Shown in pieces: positions 7,203 through 16,436 of a stretch of 46,435 nt of DNA; the stretch's first letter is position 1, and every line of letters begins with the position of its first letter. This stretch comes from Methylococcales bacterium. GTDB lineage: Bacteria > Pseudomonadota > Gammaproteobacteria > Methylococcales > Methylomonadaceae. Location of the stretch: the NCBI GenBank assembly GCA_030693155.1, contig JAUYBJ010000077.1, positions 1-46,435 of the forward strand, read 5' to 3'. Made by a program: the position numbers and the translations under genes. A model generated the notes under the pieces. That model did not search any database. It saw only the letters and a program-made list of their open reading frames with translations, and was not told the DNA's origin.

Positions 7203-8336
7203 ATGAAAAAGAATCGCCCGTTATCCGCCTCCCGTTTTTATCTTACGCTTATTGGCTCGCTGTTATTACTGAGCTGTAGCGAACCACCCCAACAAGCTCC
7301 CGCAATGATACCCGCTGTTAAAGTGACAGAAGTGATACAAGACTATGTTGCTGTGTTTGAAGAATGGGTCGGCACGCTGGATGGTATGGTGAATGCCACT
7401 ATTAATGCCCAAGTCACGGGGTATTTAATTAAGCAAAATTACAAAGAAGGCGATTTTGTTAAGAAAGACCAATTGCTTTATGAGATAGACCCGCGCACGT
7501 TTCAAGCGGCATTGGCACAAGCTAAAGCTAATCTAGCGCAACAACAAGCGGTGCTGAAAACCAATCAACTTGCCTTGGATAGAATTAAACGCTTATTACC
7601 TGAAAAGGCGGTGAGTGTGCTTGATCGTGATAATGCAGTTGGGGCGGTGGCATCGGCTAACGCTCAAGTATTAGCGGCACAAGCGGCAGTCGATACGGCG
7701 GAACTTAATCTGGGCTTCACCAAAATTTATTCGCCGATTAGCGGTATTGCGGGGGTATCCAAAACGCAGATGGGTGATTTAGTTGGCCCAAGTAATGCTA
7801 ATAATGAACTGACCACGGTCTCACAAGTTGATCCGATTCGTGCGTATATCGGTTTAAGTGAACAACAATATTTGCATTTTGCTGAACGCAAACAAAATGG
7901 TAACCATGAGCCTGTTCCGCTGGAATTAAAACTGGCAAATAACAGCGTTTATTCCTACAGCGGTAAGTTCTTCTTTGCGGGGCGTGCGGTTGATGTCAGC
8001 ACGGGGACAATTAAAATAGCGGCTCTGTTTCCTAATAAAGATAATGTGTTACGTCCGGGGATGTATGCCAGAATTCGCGCTAATGTAGACACTGAGTCGG
8101 GTTTATTAGTGCCTCAAGTAGCGGTGATGCAGTTACAAACCGCGACGCAGTTGGCTATTGTTAATAAGGAAGATAAAGTTGAAATGCGTACCGTCACACT
8201 GGGGCAAAGCAGTGGTAAGTTAGTGGTGGTTAAAGAAGGTGTAAAACTTGGCGAGCGGGTGATTGCGGAAGGTGGGCAGAAAGTGCGTGATGGTATGAAA
8301 GTACAGCCCACACCTTACACAGCTAAGGCGGAGTAA
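7203..8336 (+). CDS. RND efflux periplasmic adaptor (MexA/AcrA-like lipoprotein)
   Basis: Membrane fusion protein that joins the inner-membrane RND pump to the outer-membrane channel. The ATG at 7203 gives a lipoprotein signal ending LLLLSC with lipidated Cys25; the longer reading from 7110 would bury this signal. Visible parts are the biotinyl-lipoyl halves (VTGYLIKQNYKEGDFVKKDQ and FTKIYSPISGIAG), an alpha-hairpin rich in Gln/Ala between them, a beta-barrel (SQVDPIRAYIGLSEQQY) and the C-terminal proximal domain (EGVKLGERVIAEGGQKV). The length of 377 fits AcrA/MexA. It is the first gene of a three-gene operon; the pump gene starts three bases after its stop. Confidence 0.93.
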   Translation: MKKNRPLSASRFYLTLIGSLLLLSCSEPPQQAPAMIPAVKVTEVIQDYVAVFEEWVGTLDGMVNATINAQVTGYLIKQNYKEGDFVKKDQLLYEIDPRTFQAALAQAKANLAQQQAVLKTNQLALDRIKRLLPEKAVSVLDRDNAVGAVASANAQVLAAQAAVDTAELNLGFTKIYSPISGIAGVSKTQMGDLVGPSNANNELTTVSQVDPIRAYIGLSEQQYLHFAERKQNGNHEPVPLELKLANNSVYSYSGKFFFAGRAVDVSTGTIKIAALFPNKDNVLRPGMYARIRANVDTESGLLVPQVAVMQLQTATQLAIVNKEDKVEMRTVTLGQSSGKLVVVKEGVKLGERVIAEGGQKVRDGMKVQPTPYTAKAE

Positions 8337-8339
8337 TTC

Positions 8340-11300
8340 ATGTCTAAGTTTTTTATTAATCGCCCGATTGTGGCGATAGTGATTGCCATTTTGATGGTCA
8401 TTATGGGGCTGGTTGCTATGACGGGCTTGCCCGTCGCGCTGTTTCCCAATCTTGCACCGCCTGAAATTCAAGTCACTGCTAACTACACTGGTGCAGACGC
8501 GCTGACCATGGAACAAGCGGTTGCCACGCCGATAGAGCAGCAAATGTCAGGCGTGGATAATATGACGTATATGTATTCCATTAATACTAACAGCGGTTCG
8601 ACTACGCTGCGGGTGGATTTCGGGGTAGAAACCGAGGCGAATACCGATCAGATTTTAACGCAAATGCGGCAATCACAAGCCGCCTCACAACTGCCGCCTG
8701 CGGTGAATAGTCAAGGCGTAACGGTCGCAAAATCAACGACTTCGCCGCTGATGTTATTTGCTTTGTCTTCACCTAAAGGCACTTACGATAACGTTTTTCT
8801 AGCCAATTACGCTTATATTAATATCAACGATCAATTATTGCGTGTTAAAGGCATTGCCACGGTGTCGGTGTTTGGCGCAGGTCAATATGCGATGCGTATT
8901 TGGGTTAAGCCTGACAAACTCGCGGCAATGGATATTACCATTCCTGAAATTGTTAATGCCGTGCAGGCGCAAAACACCGTTAATCCCGCAGGACAAGTGG
9001 GTGGTGAACCGATACCCAAAGGACAAGAATTTACTTATGCGTTACGCGCACAAGGACGATTGTCTACCGAAGAACAGTTTGGCAATATCGTGTTGCGTAT
9101 TAATAAATCGGGTTCGGTAGTGCGCCTTAAAGATGTCGGGCGTATTGAATTAGGAGCGCAAAATTATTCAGTATCCAGTCGCCTCAATGGTAAGCCCACC
9201 GCCTTAATTGCTCTGTATCAATTACCGGGTAGTAACGCGCTAGAGGCAGCCGAGGGCGCGAAAAAAGTCATGGAGAATCTTAAAAAAAGCTTCCCTGCTG
9301 ATTTGGAATATGCTGTTGCTCTCGATACCACCTTAGCCGTCACCGCAGGGATTGATGACATAAAACATACCCTGTTTGAAGCCATCGTACTGGTTATTAT
9401 TGTGGTGTATTTGTTTTTACAAGGCTGGCGACCCACATTAATTCCGTTACTGGCTATCCCTGTGTCATTGGTCGGCACGTTTGCTGTGTTCCCGCTGTTT
9501 GGTTTTTCCATTAATACCTTGTCACTGTTTGGTTTAGTGCTTGCCGTTGGTTTAGTGGTTGATGATGCGATTGTGGTGGTGGAAGCCGTTGAGCATCACA
9601 TTGAAAAGGGCTTATCGCCGAAAGACGCAACCCTGAAAGCAATGGAAGAAGTAACAGGGCCAGTCATTGCCACCACTTTGGTGTTAATAGCGGTATTCGT
9701 ACCGACTGCGTTTATCCCTGGCATTACAGGCAGAATTTATCAGCCGTTCGCGGTTACTATTGCTATATCAGTGTTTCTGTCGTCATTTAACGCCTTAACT
9801 TTAACGCCAGCGTTGTGTGCGTTGTTATTAAAACCCAAAACCCACTCCGATAGCTTATTGCAACGCTTTTTTAATGGCTTCAACCGCGTGTTTGGACGCA
9901 TAACTGATGGCTATGTGGGCGTGTGCGGTGTGTTAATAAGACGCATGGTCTTAGGCTTGGCATTATTGGCAGGCTTTACGTTTATGGCGGGTAGTTTGGG
10001 TGGCAGTATCGCAACAGGGTTTTTACCTGATGAAGACCAAGGTTATCTCTATGGGGCATTGCAATTGCCTACCGCCGCATCTTTTCAACGTACCAGCGAG
10101 ATAGCAAAACAGGCAGAAGAGATTATTCAAAATACCGCTGGGGTGGAATATGTGTCCTCGGTGGTGGGTTACAATCTACTCAGTCAGGCAAACACCACTT
10201 ACAACACCTTTTTCTTTATTACCCTGAAAGACTGGGATAAACGCAAACTGCCTGAAGAACAATACACAGCGATTAAACAACACATTAATAAAGAGCTATC
10301 AAAACTATCGGGTGGTGTTGCGATGGTCTTTCCACCGCCTGCTATTCCAGGTGTCGGTACGTCAGGCGGGGTTAGTTTTGTTCTCGAAGACCGCGCAGGT
10401 AAAGATGTTGCTTTTTTGGCTGCAAACGTCCAAAAATTCATGAAAGCCGCCAGCGAACGCCCTGAACTCACGCGGGTATTTACCACTTTTATTCCCAGTG
10501 TGCCGCAGTTATTTGTAGAAGTTGACCAAGACAAAGTCATTAAACAAGGCGTGAAATTAACCGATGTTTATCAAACCTTGCAGTATTACATGGGTAGTGG
10601 TTTCATCAATTATTTCAACCGCTTTGGGCGACAATGGCAGGTTTATCTCGCCTCAGAAGGCGAGTATCGCACCACGACGGATCAGCTAGGGCAGTTTTAT
10701 GTGCGTAATGACAGTGGCTCGACCGTGCCGTTATCGGCATTAACCTCGATAAAAAGTATCGAAGGCCCTGAATTTACCATGCGCTACAACTTGTATCGCA
10801 GTGCGCAAATTATGGCATCCGCCAACACGGGGTACAGTGAAGATCAAGCCATGAAAGCAATGGAAGAAGTGTTCGCCGCAACCATGCCCAGCGACATGGG
10901 TTATGACTATATCGGTATGAGTTATCAATCGTTCATCGCCAAACAAGGTGTACCGCCGTCGGTTATTTTTGCTTTTGCCTTGCTATGCGTATTTCTAATT
11001 TTAGCAGCACAATACGAAAGCTGGTCATTACCGTTTAGTGTATTGCTCACCACCCCCGTTGCGGTTTTTGGGTTGTTTTTTGCCCTGAAAATGGGGGGTT
11101 ATGAAAACAATATTTACGCGCAAATTGGCTTGGTCATGCTGATTGGTTTATCCGCAAAAAATGCGATTTTAATCGTTGAATTTGCCAAAATGGGCGTAGA
11201 AGAAGGCAAACCTTTAGTGGAAGCCGCATTGGAAGGCGCGAAATTACGACTACGTCCTATTTTAATGACCAGTTTTGCCTTTATTTTAGGCTGTGTTCCC

Positions 11301-11486
11301 TTAGCCTTAGCCACGGGTGCAGGCTCGTTATCACGGCAAGTTATCGGCTTTGCCGTTATTGGTGGTATGGCGGCAGCTTCAATGATTGGCATATTTCTTG
11401 TTCCCCTGAGCTTTTACTTCATTGAAAGAATAACCCATCGTAAAGCCGCCCCGATAACGCTGAACAAGGAAACCAATCATGAATAA
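8340..11486 (+). CDS. RND multidrug efflux permease (HAE1, AcrB/MexB-like)
   Basis: Proton-driven trimeric exporter of hydrophobic and amphiphilic compounds, 1048 residues as usual for AcrB/MexB. The N-terminus SKFFINRPIVAIVIAI is typical for the family. TM4 has GLVVDDAIVVVEAVEHH with the proton-relay pair Asp408-Asp409, and TM10 has the lysine in GLSAKNAILIVEFA. Two large periplasmic loops follow TM1 and TM7. The periplasmic 'GVGTSGGVSFVLEDR' region corresponds to the switch-loop neighbourhood in the drug pathway. The gene overlaps the outer-membrane channel gene by eight bases. Drug class cannot be deduced, but the AcrB-like loop layout argues against a metal-exporting CusA type. Confidence 0.95.
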   Translation: MSKFFINRPIVAIVIAILMVIMGLVAMTGLPVALFPNLAPPEIQVTANYTGADALTMEQAVATPIEQQMSGVDNMTYMYSINTNSGSTTLRVDFGVETEANTDQILTQMRQSQAASQLPPAVNSQGVTVAKSTTSPLMLFALSSPKGTYDNVFLANYAYININDQLLRVKGIATVSVFGAGQYAMRIWVKPDKLAAMDITIPEIVNAVQAQNTVNPAGQVGGEPIPKGQEFTYALRAQGRLSTEEQFGNIVLRINKSGSVVRLKDVGRIELGAQNYSVSSRLNGKPTALIALYQLPGSNALEAAEGAKKVMENLKKSFPADLEYAVALDTTLAVTAGIDDIKHTLFEAIVLVIIVVYLFLQGWRPTLIPLLAIPVSLVGTFAVFPLFGFSINTLSLFGLVLAVGLVVDDAIVVVEAVEHHIEKGLSPKDATLKAMEEVTGPVIATTLVLIAVFVPTAFIPGITGRIYQPFAVTIAISVFLSSFNALTLTPALCALLLKPKTHSDSLLQRFFNGFNRVFGRITDGYVGVCGVLIRRMVLGLALLAGFTFMAGSLGGSIATGFLPDEDQGYLYGALQLPTAASFQRTSEIAKQAEEIIQNTAGVEYVSSVVGYNLLSQANTTYNTFFFITLKDWDKRKLPEEQYTAIKQHINKELSKLSGGVAMVFPPPAIPGVGTSGGVSFVLEDRAGKDVAFLAANVQKFMKAASERPELTRVFTTFIPSVPQLFVEVDQDKVIKQGVKLTDVYQTLQYYMGSGFINYFNRFGRQWQVYLASEGEYRTTTDQLGQFYVRNDSGSTVPLSALTSIKSIEGPEFTMRYNLYRSAQIMASANTGYSEDQAMKAMEEVFAATMPSDMGYDYIGMSYQSFIAKQGVPPSVIFAFALLCVFLILAAQYESWSLPFSVLLTTPVAVFGLFFALKMGGYENNIYAQIGLVMLIGLSAKNAILIVEFAKMGVEEGKPLVEAALEGAKLRLRPILMTSFAFILGCVPLALATGAGSLSRQVIGFAVIGGMAAASMIGIFLVPLSFYFIERITHRKAAPITLNKETNHE

Positions 11487-12891
11487 ATTGTTAGCTGTCT
11501 CTATCGCCGCGTTGCTATCAGGCTGTACTGTCGGGCCAGACTATGTAAAACCTGAGATTGATACACCAAAACAGTGGCGTAATAAAGCAAATACCCAAAA
11601 CACCACCAACAGCCAATGGTGGAAACAGCTAGGCGATCCTGTCTTGAATCGTCTAATAGAGCTAGCCATTCAAGACAACTATGATTTAAAAATCGCGGTG
11701 GCGCGTGTCGATCAATACATGGGCTTGTATGGCGCGACCCGTTCTAATTTATTTCCGCAGTTTACAGGTTCATATAACGCGCAAACGGGTAATCCTAGCA
11801 TCGTGAGTCCTGGCGCAGACGATCAGGTGAGTTTAAGTGGCGGCATGAACTGGCAAATTGATATTTGGGGCGAGTTAAGACGCGCTAACGAAGCTGCATT
11901 AGCCGACTTACTCGCGCAAGAAGCCACGCAACAAGCTGTTATGTTAACGCTAGTCAGTGAAGTGGCAAAAACCTACGTCAAATTGCGTGAGTTAGACAAG
12001 CAACTGGAAATCACTAAAGAAACCGTCGCCTCGCTTAAAGAAGGCTTACGCATTAATACGCTGAGGTTCACAGAAGGTTATATCTCTAATTTAGAAGTAC
12101 AGCAAAACGACTCGGAATATCAACGCCGCAGTGCGCAAATTCCACTCTATGAACAACAAGTCGCACTGACTGAAAATGCCTTGGCGGTGTTATTAGGCTC
12201 AAATCCTAGAACGATTGAACGCGGCTTACCAATAGATAAACTAAAATTACCCGCCGTTCCCGCTGGTTTGCCGTCTGATTTATTGGTACGCCGCCCCGAT
12301 ATTGCCCGCGCCGAGCAACAACTGATTGCCGCTAATGCGCAAATCGGCGTGGCACGGGCGCAATATTTCCCCAACATTCGCCTGACAGGTAATGTCGGGC
12401 AGATTAGTACCCAAGTAGCTGGTTTATTTACACCTGGTGCGAATTTTTGGACTATCGGTTCGGCGGTCGTCACGCCCATTTTTACCGCTGGCAAAATAGC
12501 AGGCGAAGTGCGTGCCGCCGAAGCGGTACAACAAGCCGCGTTAGCTAACTACAAGAAAACTATTATTACTGGCTTTAGCGAATTTGAAAACGCGCTAATC
12601 AGTTTGATAAAAACTGGGCAGCAAGAAGATAAGCAAGCCGACCGCGTGACAGCCAACAGAAACTATTACCACCTGTCGAAAGTGCGTTATGACGAAGGTT
12701 ATGTTAATTACCTCGTCGAACTGGATGCGATAAGACAATTATTTGATGCGCAAATTGAACTGACTACTGCCCGCGCCGATACTTTTAAATCTGCTATTGA
12801 TTTGTATCTGGCAATGGGCGGCGGCTGGATAGTTGAACAAGAAAAAGCCGCAAACGTGCCAAAACCAAAACCAGCGACTTATTTTCCTTAG
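11479..12891 (+). CDS. outer-membrane efflux lipoprotein (OprM/NodT family)
   Basis: Outer-membrane channel of the tripartite pump. The lipoprotein signal ends LLSGC (Cys16), followed by TVGPDYVKP, the family hallmark. Two TolC-like repeats of long helices and beta strands are visible; one includes LPSDLLVRRPDIARAEQQL and GVARAQYFPNI, characteristic of NodT/OprM. The length of 470 is standard. The start overlaps the permease by eight bases, so translation is coupled. Adaptor, permease and channel together form a complete exporter. No dedicated regulator lies immediately upstream; the TetR gene at 15607 is a candidate. Confidence 0.94.
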   Translation: MNKLLAVSIAALLSGCTVGPDYVKPEIDTPKQWRNKANTQNTTNSQWWKQLGDPVLNRLIELAIQDNYDLKIAVARVDQYMGLYGATRSNLFPQFTGSYNAQTGNPSIVSPGADDQVSLSGGMNWQIDIWGELRRANEAALADLLAQEATQQAVMLTLVSEVAKTYVKLRELDKQLEITKETVASLKEGLRINTLRFTEGYISNLEVQQNDSEYQRRSAQIPLYEQQVALTENALAVLLGSNPRTIERGLPIDKLKLPAVPAGLPSDLLVRRPDIARAEQQLIAANAQIGVARAQYFPNIRLTGNVGQISTQVAGLFTPGANFWTIGSAVVTPIFTAGKIAGEVRAAEAVQQAALANYKKTIITGFSEFENALISLIKTGQQEDKQADRVTANRNYYHLSKVRYDEGYVNYLVELDAIRQLFDAQIELTTARADTFKSAIDLYLAMGGGWIVEQEKAANVPKPKPATYFP

Positions 12892-12992
12892 GTTTTCGCT
12901 TTATTCAGTTTCCATTCACAGACAATGTGCGATAGTGTAGCCAATGGGTGCTTAATGATAGGCACTGTCTGTATCATTATGGAAATATCAAA

Positions 12993-13568
12993 ATGAAAAT
13001 CTTAATTATGCTGTTATTGGCAACTGGGTCATCCGTGGTGATGGCGGGTGGATATTACGACCTGTCGGCTACAGAAAAATGGCAGGATTCTCCAACCAGT
13101 CGTTCTTTTTCGGATAGCCGCTATCGAGCGCAATACTCGCCCACGCAGAGACAAAATGCGGTAGACCAACGGAATGCCGATATTGCTAAACGTAATAGTG
13201 CAGAAATGGCAAAACAAAACTCCCATGCCAACGAAATGCAGCAATACTACGCCTCTGAACGCGCATCAAAACAGTTTATTGACGATACAAGGCACTATAA
13301 CAATCCATCAATGGGCGGGCAGTCGCAATCACAACCACAGGCGCAATATTATCCTCAGTACTCAGGGTATCCAGCAAATAATTATTATGGAAATGGTGGC
13401 GTTCAGATGCGCCTCACCCCTGCGCAGACGCAAGGTTTTATTGACCAGTATAATATTGATAGGGGCAGGCAGGCGCAAGCCGCACAGGAACAAGCCGATG
13501 CAAACTATGAGAGATGGCGGCAAGACCAGAATGCCCGAAGAGGCTACGAAAGATTCATCGGTGATTAG
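12993..13568 (+). CDS. Gln/Asn-rich secreted protein, hypothetical
   Basis: 191 residues from the ATG at 12993, chosen because it starts a clear signal peptide (MKILIMLLLATGSSVVMA, cleavage near residue 18). The mature part is low-complexity and rich in Gln, Asn, Tyr and Arg, with stretches such as QSQSQPQAQYYPQYSGY and repeated 'QRNADIAKRNSAEMAKQNS'. There are no cysteines and no recognised domain. It is expected to be periplasmic or extracellular and largely disordered. It stands between the efflux operon and the PhoP/PhoQ-like pair and may be controlled by either. Function unknown; an envelope or surface matrix role is only a guess. Confidence 0.65.
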   Translation: MKILIMLLLATGSSVVMAGGYYDLSATEKWQDSPTSRSFSDSRYRAQYSPTQRQNAVDQRNADIAKRNSAEMAKQNSHANEMQQYYASERASKQFIDDTRHYNNPSMGGQSQSQPQAQYYPQYSGYPANNYYGNGGVQMRLTPAQTQGFIDQYNIDRGRQAQAAQEQADANYERWRQDQNARRGYERFIGD

Positions 13569-13603
13569 TAGCCGATTAACCCACTGAAACCCACGGAATT
13601 ATC

Positions 13604-14278
13604 ATGCGTATCCTCATCGTCGAAGACGAAAAACTGATTTGTGAACAACTGCGCCGCTATTTTGTCGATAAAGGCTTTGCGGTTGATGTCGCCCATAACG
13701 CCACCGACGGCGAATACATGGCGAAAGAATACCCGATTGATGCCGCGATTATTGATGTCGGTTTGCCTGATTTTTCAGGTATCGAACTGATTAGACACCT
13801 GCGTCAGCATCAAGTCAAAGTGCCAATTTTAATTTTAACCGCGCGTATCAGCTGGCAGGAAAAAGTCGAAGGTTTGGATGCGGGTGCGGATGATTATGTT
13901 ACCAAGCCGTTTGAATATGCCGAATTACTGGCGCGTATCAACGCGCTTATCCGTCGCTCAGTCGGCGTGGCGAATCCTGTGCTGACGCATGGCGATATAA
14001 CCATTAACACAGTGGCACAGGAAGTGTTTGTGCTGGATGCAAAAATAGAACTCACAGCGTATGAATACAAGGTATTGGAATATTTGCTGTTTCACAAAGG
14101 CAAATGGATTTCCAAAACCACCTTGGCGGCGCATATTTATGACGAAGAATTAGACCGTGATAGTAATGTGATTGAAGTGTTTATCGGACGCTTACGGAAA
14201 AAAATCGACCCCGATTCAACCCGTAACCCGATTGCCACCGCGCGTAATCGCGGTTATTCCATCCTTGTTGATTCCTGA
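13604..14278 (+). CDS. PhoP-like OmpR-family response regulator
   Basis: 224 residues. The receiver domain (1-115) has acidic pocket Glu8-Asp9, phosphoacceptor Asp51 (IIDVGLPD), Thr in LTARISWQEKVE and Lys in DDYVTKPFE. The C-terminal winged helix (about 125-222) has LTAYEYKVLEYLL and the recognition region VIEVFIGRLRKKID. The wording 'LTARxSWQxKVExLxAGADDYVTKPF' is the one seen in PhoP, so a role in Mg2+, pH or envelope-peptide sensing is likely. The sensor kinase gene starts two bases after the stop. It probably autoregulates its operon, but I could not confirm a PhoP box. Confidence 0.9.
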   Translation: MRILIVEDEKLICEQLRRYFVDKGFAVDVAHNATDGEYMAKEYPIDAAIIDVGLPDFSGIELIRHLRQHQVKVPILILTARISWQEKVEGLDAGADDYVTKPFEYAELLARINALIRRSVGVANPVLTHGDITINTVAQEVFVLDAKIELTAYEYKVLEYLLFHKGKWISKTTLAAHIYDEELDRDSNVIEVFIGRLRKKIDPDSTRNPIATARNRGYSILVDS

Positions 14279-14280
14279 TT

Positions 14281-15642
14281 ATGTTTCCTAAATCCATCAC
14301 CCTGCGGCTGTTTCTGTCTGAATGTCTGGTATTAATCGCGTTCTTCACGTTGGTGGTATTGACGTTTGATTATGTCGTTATCGAAGGTTTCGCTAACGAT
14401 AGATTGCAAACCTTCATAAGTGGTTTTGAAAAAGACGTGAAAGAAGCGGTTGCGCAGTCGAATGAAACCACTAAATTCAAAATGCCTGAATATTTTCGTG
14501 AAGGGCGGTTCGGTGATGCGGCGGCGGATGTCTATGGATTTGTCAGTTATGAGCAGAAAGAAATATGGCGGTCGCCATCGGTGGATAAAAACCTGCCGCA
14601 TATTAAACCTCCCGATGATTTGAGTCGCGATCAGGCATTTTTTTTAAAAGATGACAGTAAAAGCAAGCGGCGTTATGTCCTGCATAAACGCCTGATGCTG
14701 AAAAATGCGGATAATCAGGACAGCGATTACACGTTGACCGTGAGCGAAGGTGAATTATTTGCCAGCACCCAACTCGATAAACTCAATGAATCCTTAACGC
14801 AATCCATGACGCTATTGGGTTTGGCATTACTGGTGGTGCGCTTTTTGGTATTGCATGCTGGTTTAAAGCCGTTACGCAGCATTGTTTCGGATTTAGAAGC
14901 GATTGACGAAGGTAAAAAAGAACGGTTAAGCGGACACTATCCCACCGAATTACAAGGCATTGTCAGTAATCTCAATGCGTTTATCACCCATGAGCGGGTG
15001 CGTCTGGAGCGGCATCGGCATCACCTCGCCGATTTAGCCCACAGTTTAAAAACGCCTTTAGCCATTTTACGCGGCTGTACCGAAAATTTTAACGACCAGA
15101 AAGACACGGTGAATGAGCAAATCACCCGCATGGATGAGATTATCACTTATCAACTGCAACGCGCTTCCGTGAAAGTGGAACACACAGTGATTAAACACAT
15201 TGATGTCTGTACCGTCATTGATAAAATCCACGCCTCACTGAGCAAGGTTTATCTGGATAAAAACATCCAGTTTGACATCACTATTCCCGACCATTGCTTT
15301 GTGTATTGCGAAGAAGGCGATGTGTATGAAATTGTCGGTAATTTAATGGATAATGCCTGTAAATGGTGCAATCAGCGCGTTAAAGTCAGTATTGAACTCA
15401 ATCCTCGCAAAGACCGCCGTAATTATTCGCTGTTGCTGCACATTGAAGATGACGGTGCAGGTATTCCCGTCGGACAATTCAACCAGATTTTAAAACGCGG
15501 TACGCGCGTGGATGAAAATATACACGGTCATGGTATCGGGGTCAGCGTGGTCAATGAAATCATCAACCTGCTGGGAGGTAAACTGGACGGCGGCAAAAGC
15601 AAGGTGTTAGGCGGTATGGACTGGCGGATTTATTTGCCGTGA
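14281..15642 (+). CDS. PhoQ-like sensor histidine kinase
   Basis: 453 residues. TM1 is at about 8-30 and TM2 at about 178-196, enclosing a periplasmic sensor of about 145 residues; HAMP is at about 197-245. The phosphoacceptor is His254 in LADLAHSLKTPLAILRG, the PhoQ-type H-box with SLKTPL. The N-box is GNLMDNACKWC and the G-boxes are EDDGAGIP and GHGIGVSVV. It phosphorylates the preceding PhoP-like regulator. The last 36 bases overlap tail-to-tail with the TetR gene on the other strand, an unusually deep convergent overlap. Confidence 0.9.
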   Translation: MFPKSITLRLFLSECLVLIAFFTLVVLTFDYVVIEGFANDRLQTFISGFEKDVKEAVAQSNETTKFKMPEYFREGRFGDAAADVYGFVSYEQKEIWRSPSVDKNLPHIKPPDDLSRDQAFFLKDDSKSKRRYVLHKRLMLKNADNQDSDYTLTVSEGELFASTQLDKLNESLTQSMTLLGLALLVVRFLVLHAGLKPLRSIVSDLEAIDEGKKERLSGHYPTELQGIVSNLNAFITHERVRLERHRHHLADLAHSLKTPLAILRGCTENFNDQKDTVNEQITRMDEIITYQLQRASVKVEHTVIKHIDVCTVIDKIHASLSKVYLDKNIQFDITIPDHCFVYCEEGDVYEIVGNLMDNACKWCNQRVKVSIELNPRKDRRNYSLLLHIEDDGAGIPVGQFNQILKRGTRVDENIHGHGIGVSVVNEIINLLGGKLDGGKSKVLGGMDWRIYLP

Positions 15643-16320
15643 TAGACTGGAAAATACCAAATCTTCCAGAAACAACGCAATGTCTGCCTCATTCTGATTA
15701 GCCCCAAAATCAGTCAGTGAAGGCAGGTTTTTCATAAAAAAAGCCTGAAAATGTGCCATTTCAATAAGGGTGGATGCCAATGATTTTGGATAAAGGTAGT
15801 TTGGATTACACGCTGAAATTATCGTAGCAATCACAGCACACAAATCTTTGTAAGGTTTAAATAATCTATCTTTATTATCTTCAGAGACTTTTTTGGTCAG
15901 ATAGGTTTTAGAGCCTTCGGTAATAATAATCTGATACAAAATAGTTTCATCTACATAGCTGGTTTTAATCTCGTCATCTACGGTGGTTGCCAATAATTGA
16001 ATGACTTTTTTCAGCTTGATAACAGGGTCGTAAATATTGTTGGTGTGAACGGATACGCGATATTGCAGCCAACTCCAGTACCACGCCACAATGTAAATCA
16101 GCAAACGGTGCTTGTTTTCAAAATACCGATAAATGCCCGCCTCCGTTGTACCTATATCCCCCGCCAGTTTTTTAAAGGTGAGGGCTTCAAAGCCGTTGTC
16201 ATAAATCAATCGAATGCTGTGCTGAATGATTTTTTTACCCAGTTCCGTTTGTTCTGGATTTTTGAGAAATAATTTCTCATTCATTGTAATGTGTAACTTT
16301 ATTTCCATCGTTATAACCAT
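15607..16320 (-). CDS. TetR/AcrR-family transcriptional regulator
   Basis: 237 residues (the ATGs at residues 5 and 13 are alternative starts). The HTH occupies about 37-75: ALTFKKLAGDIGTTEAGIYRYFENKHRLL, with the family signature Y-R-Y-F-x-x-K. The ligand-binding domain is helical and unlike AcrR or TetR in detail, so the inducer is unknown. It is divergent from the carbonic anhydrase gene 116 bases away, and a perfect 15-base palindrome lies between them. Control of itself and the carbonic anhydrase is likely; control of the efflux operon 7 kb away is conceivable. Its 3' end overlaps the PhoQ-like gene by 36 bases. Confidence 0.85.
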   Translation of the reverse strand: MVITMEIKLHITMNEKLFLKNPEQTELGKKIIQHSIRLIYDNGFEALTFKKLAGDIGTTEAGIYRYFENKHRLLIYIVAWYWSWLQYRVSVHTNNIYDPVIKLKKVIQLLATTVDDEIKTSYVDETILYQIIITEGSKTYLTKKVSEDNKDRLFKPYKDLCAVIATIISACNPNYLYPKSLASTLIEMAHFQAFFMKNLPSLTDFGANQNEADIALFLEDLVFSSLSRQINPPVHTA

Positions 16321-16368
16321 CCAGCCTGTTTCTACAAAAAAATAATTAATAGCTTTGTAATTTAAAAT

Positions 16369-16383
16369 GATAGTGATACTATC
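16369..16383. promoter_or_regulatory. candidate TetR operator palindrome
   Basis: GATAGT-GAT-ACTATC is a perfect palindrome with a 3-base centre, in the 116-base gap between the TetR gene and the carbonic anhydrase gene. Its size and position suit a TetR-family dimer. A second inverted repeat AAGTGT-N9-ACACTT lies at 16393-16413. Confidence 0.5.
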
Positions 16384-16436
16384 TTTATAAAGAAGTGTCG
16401 CTATTTTACACTTAAAAATCCAAAAGTGACTTAATT

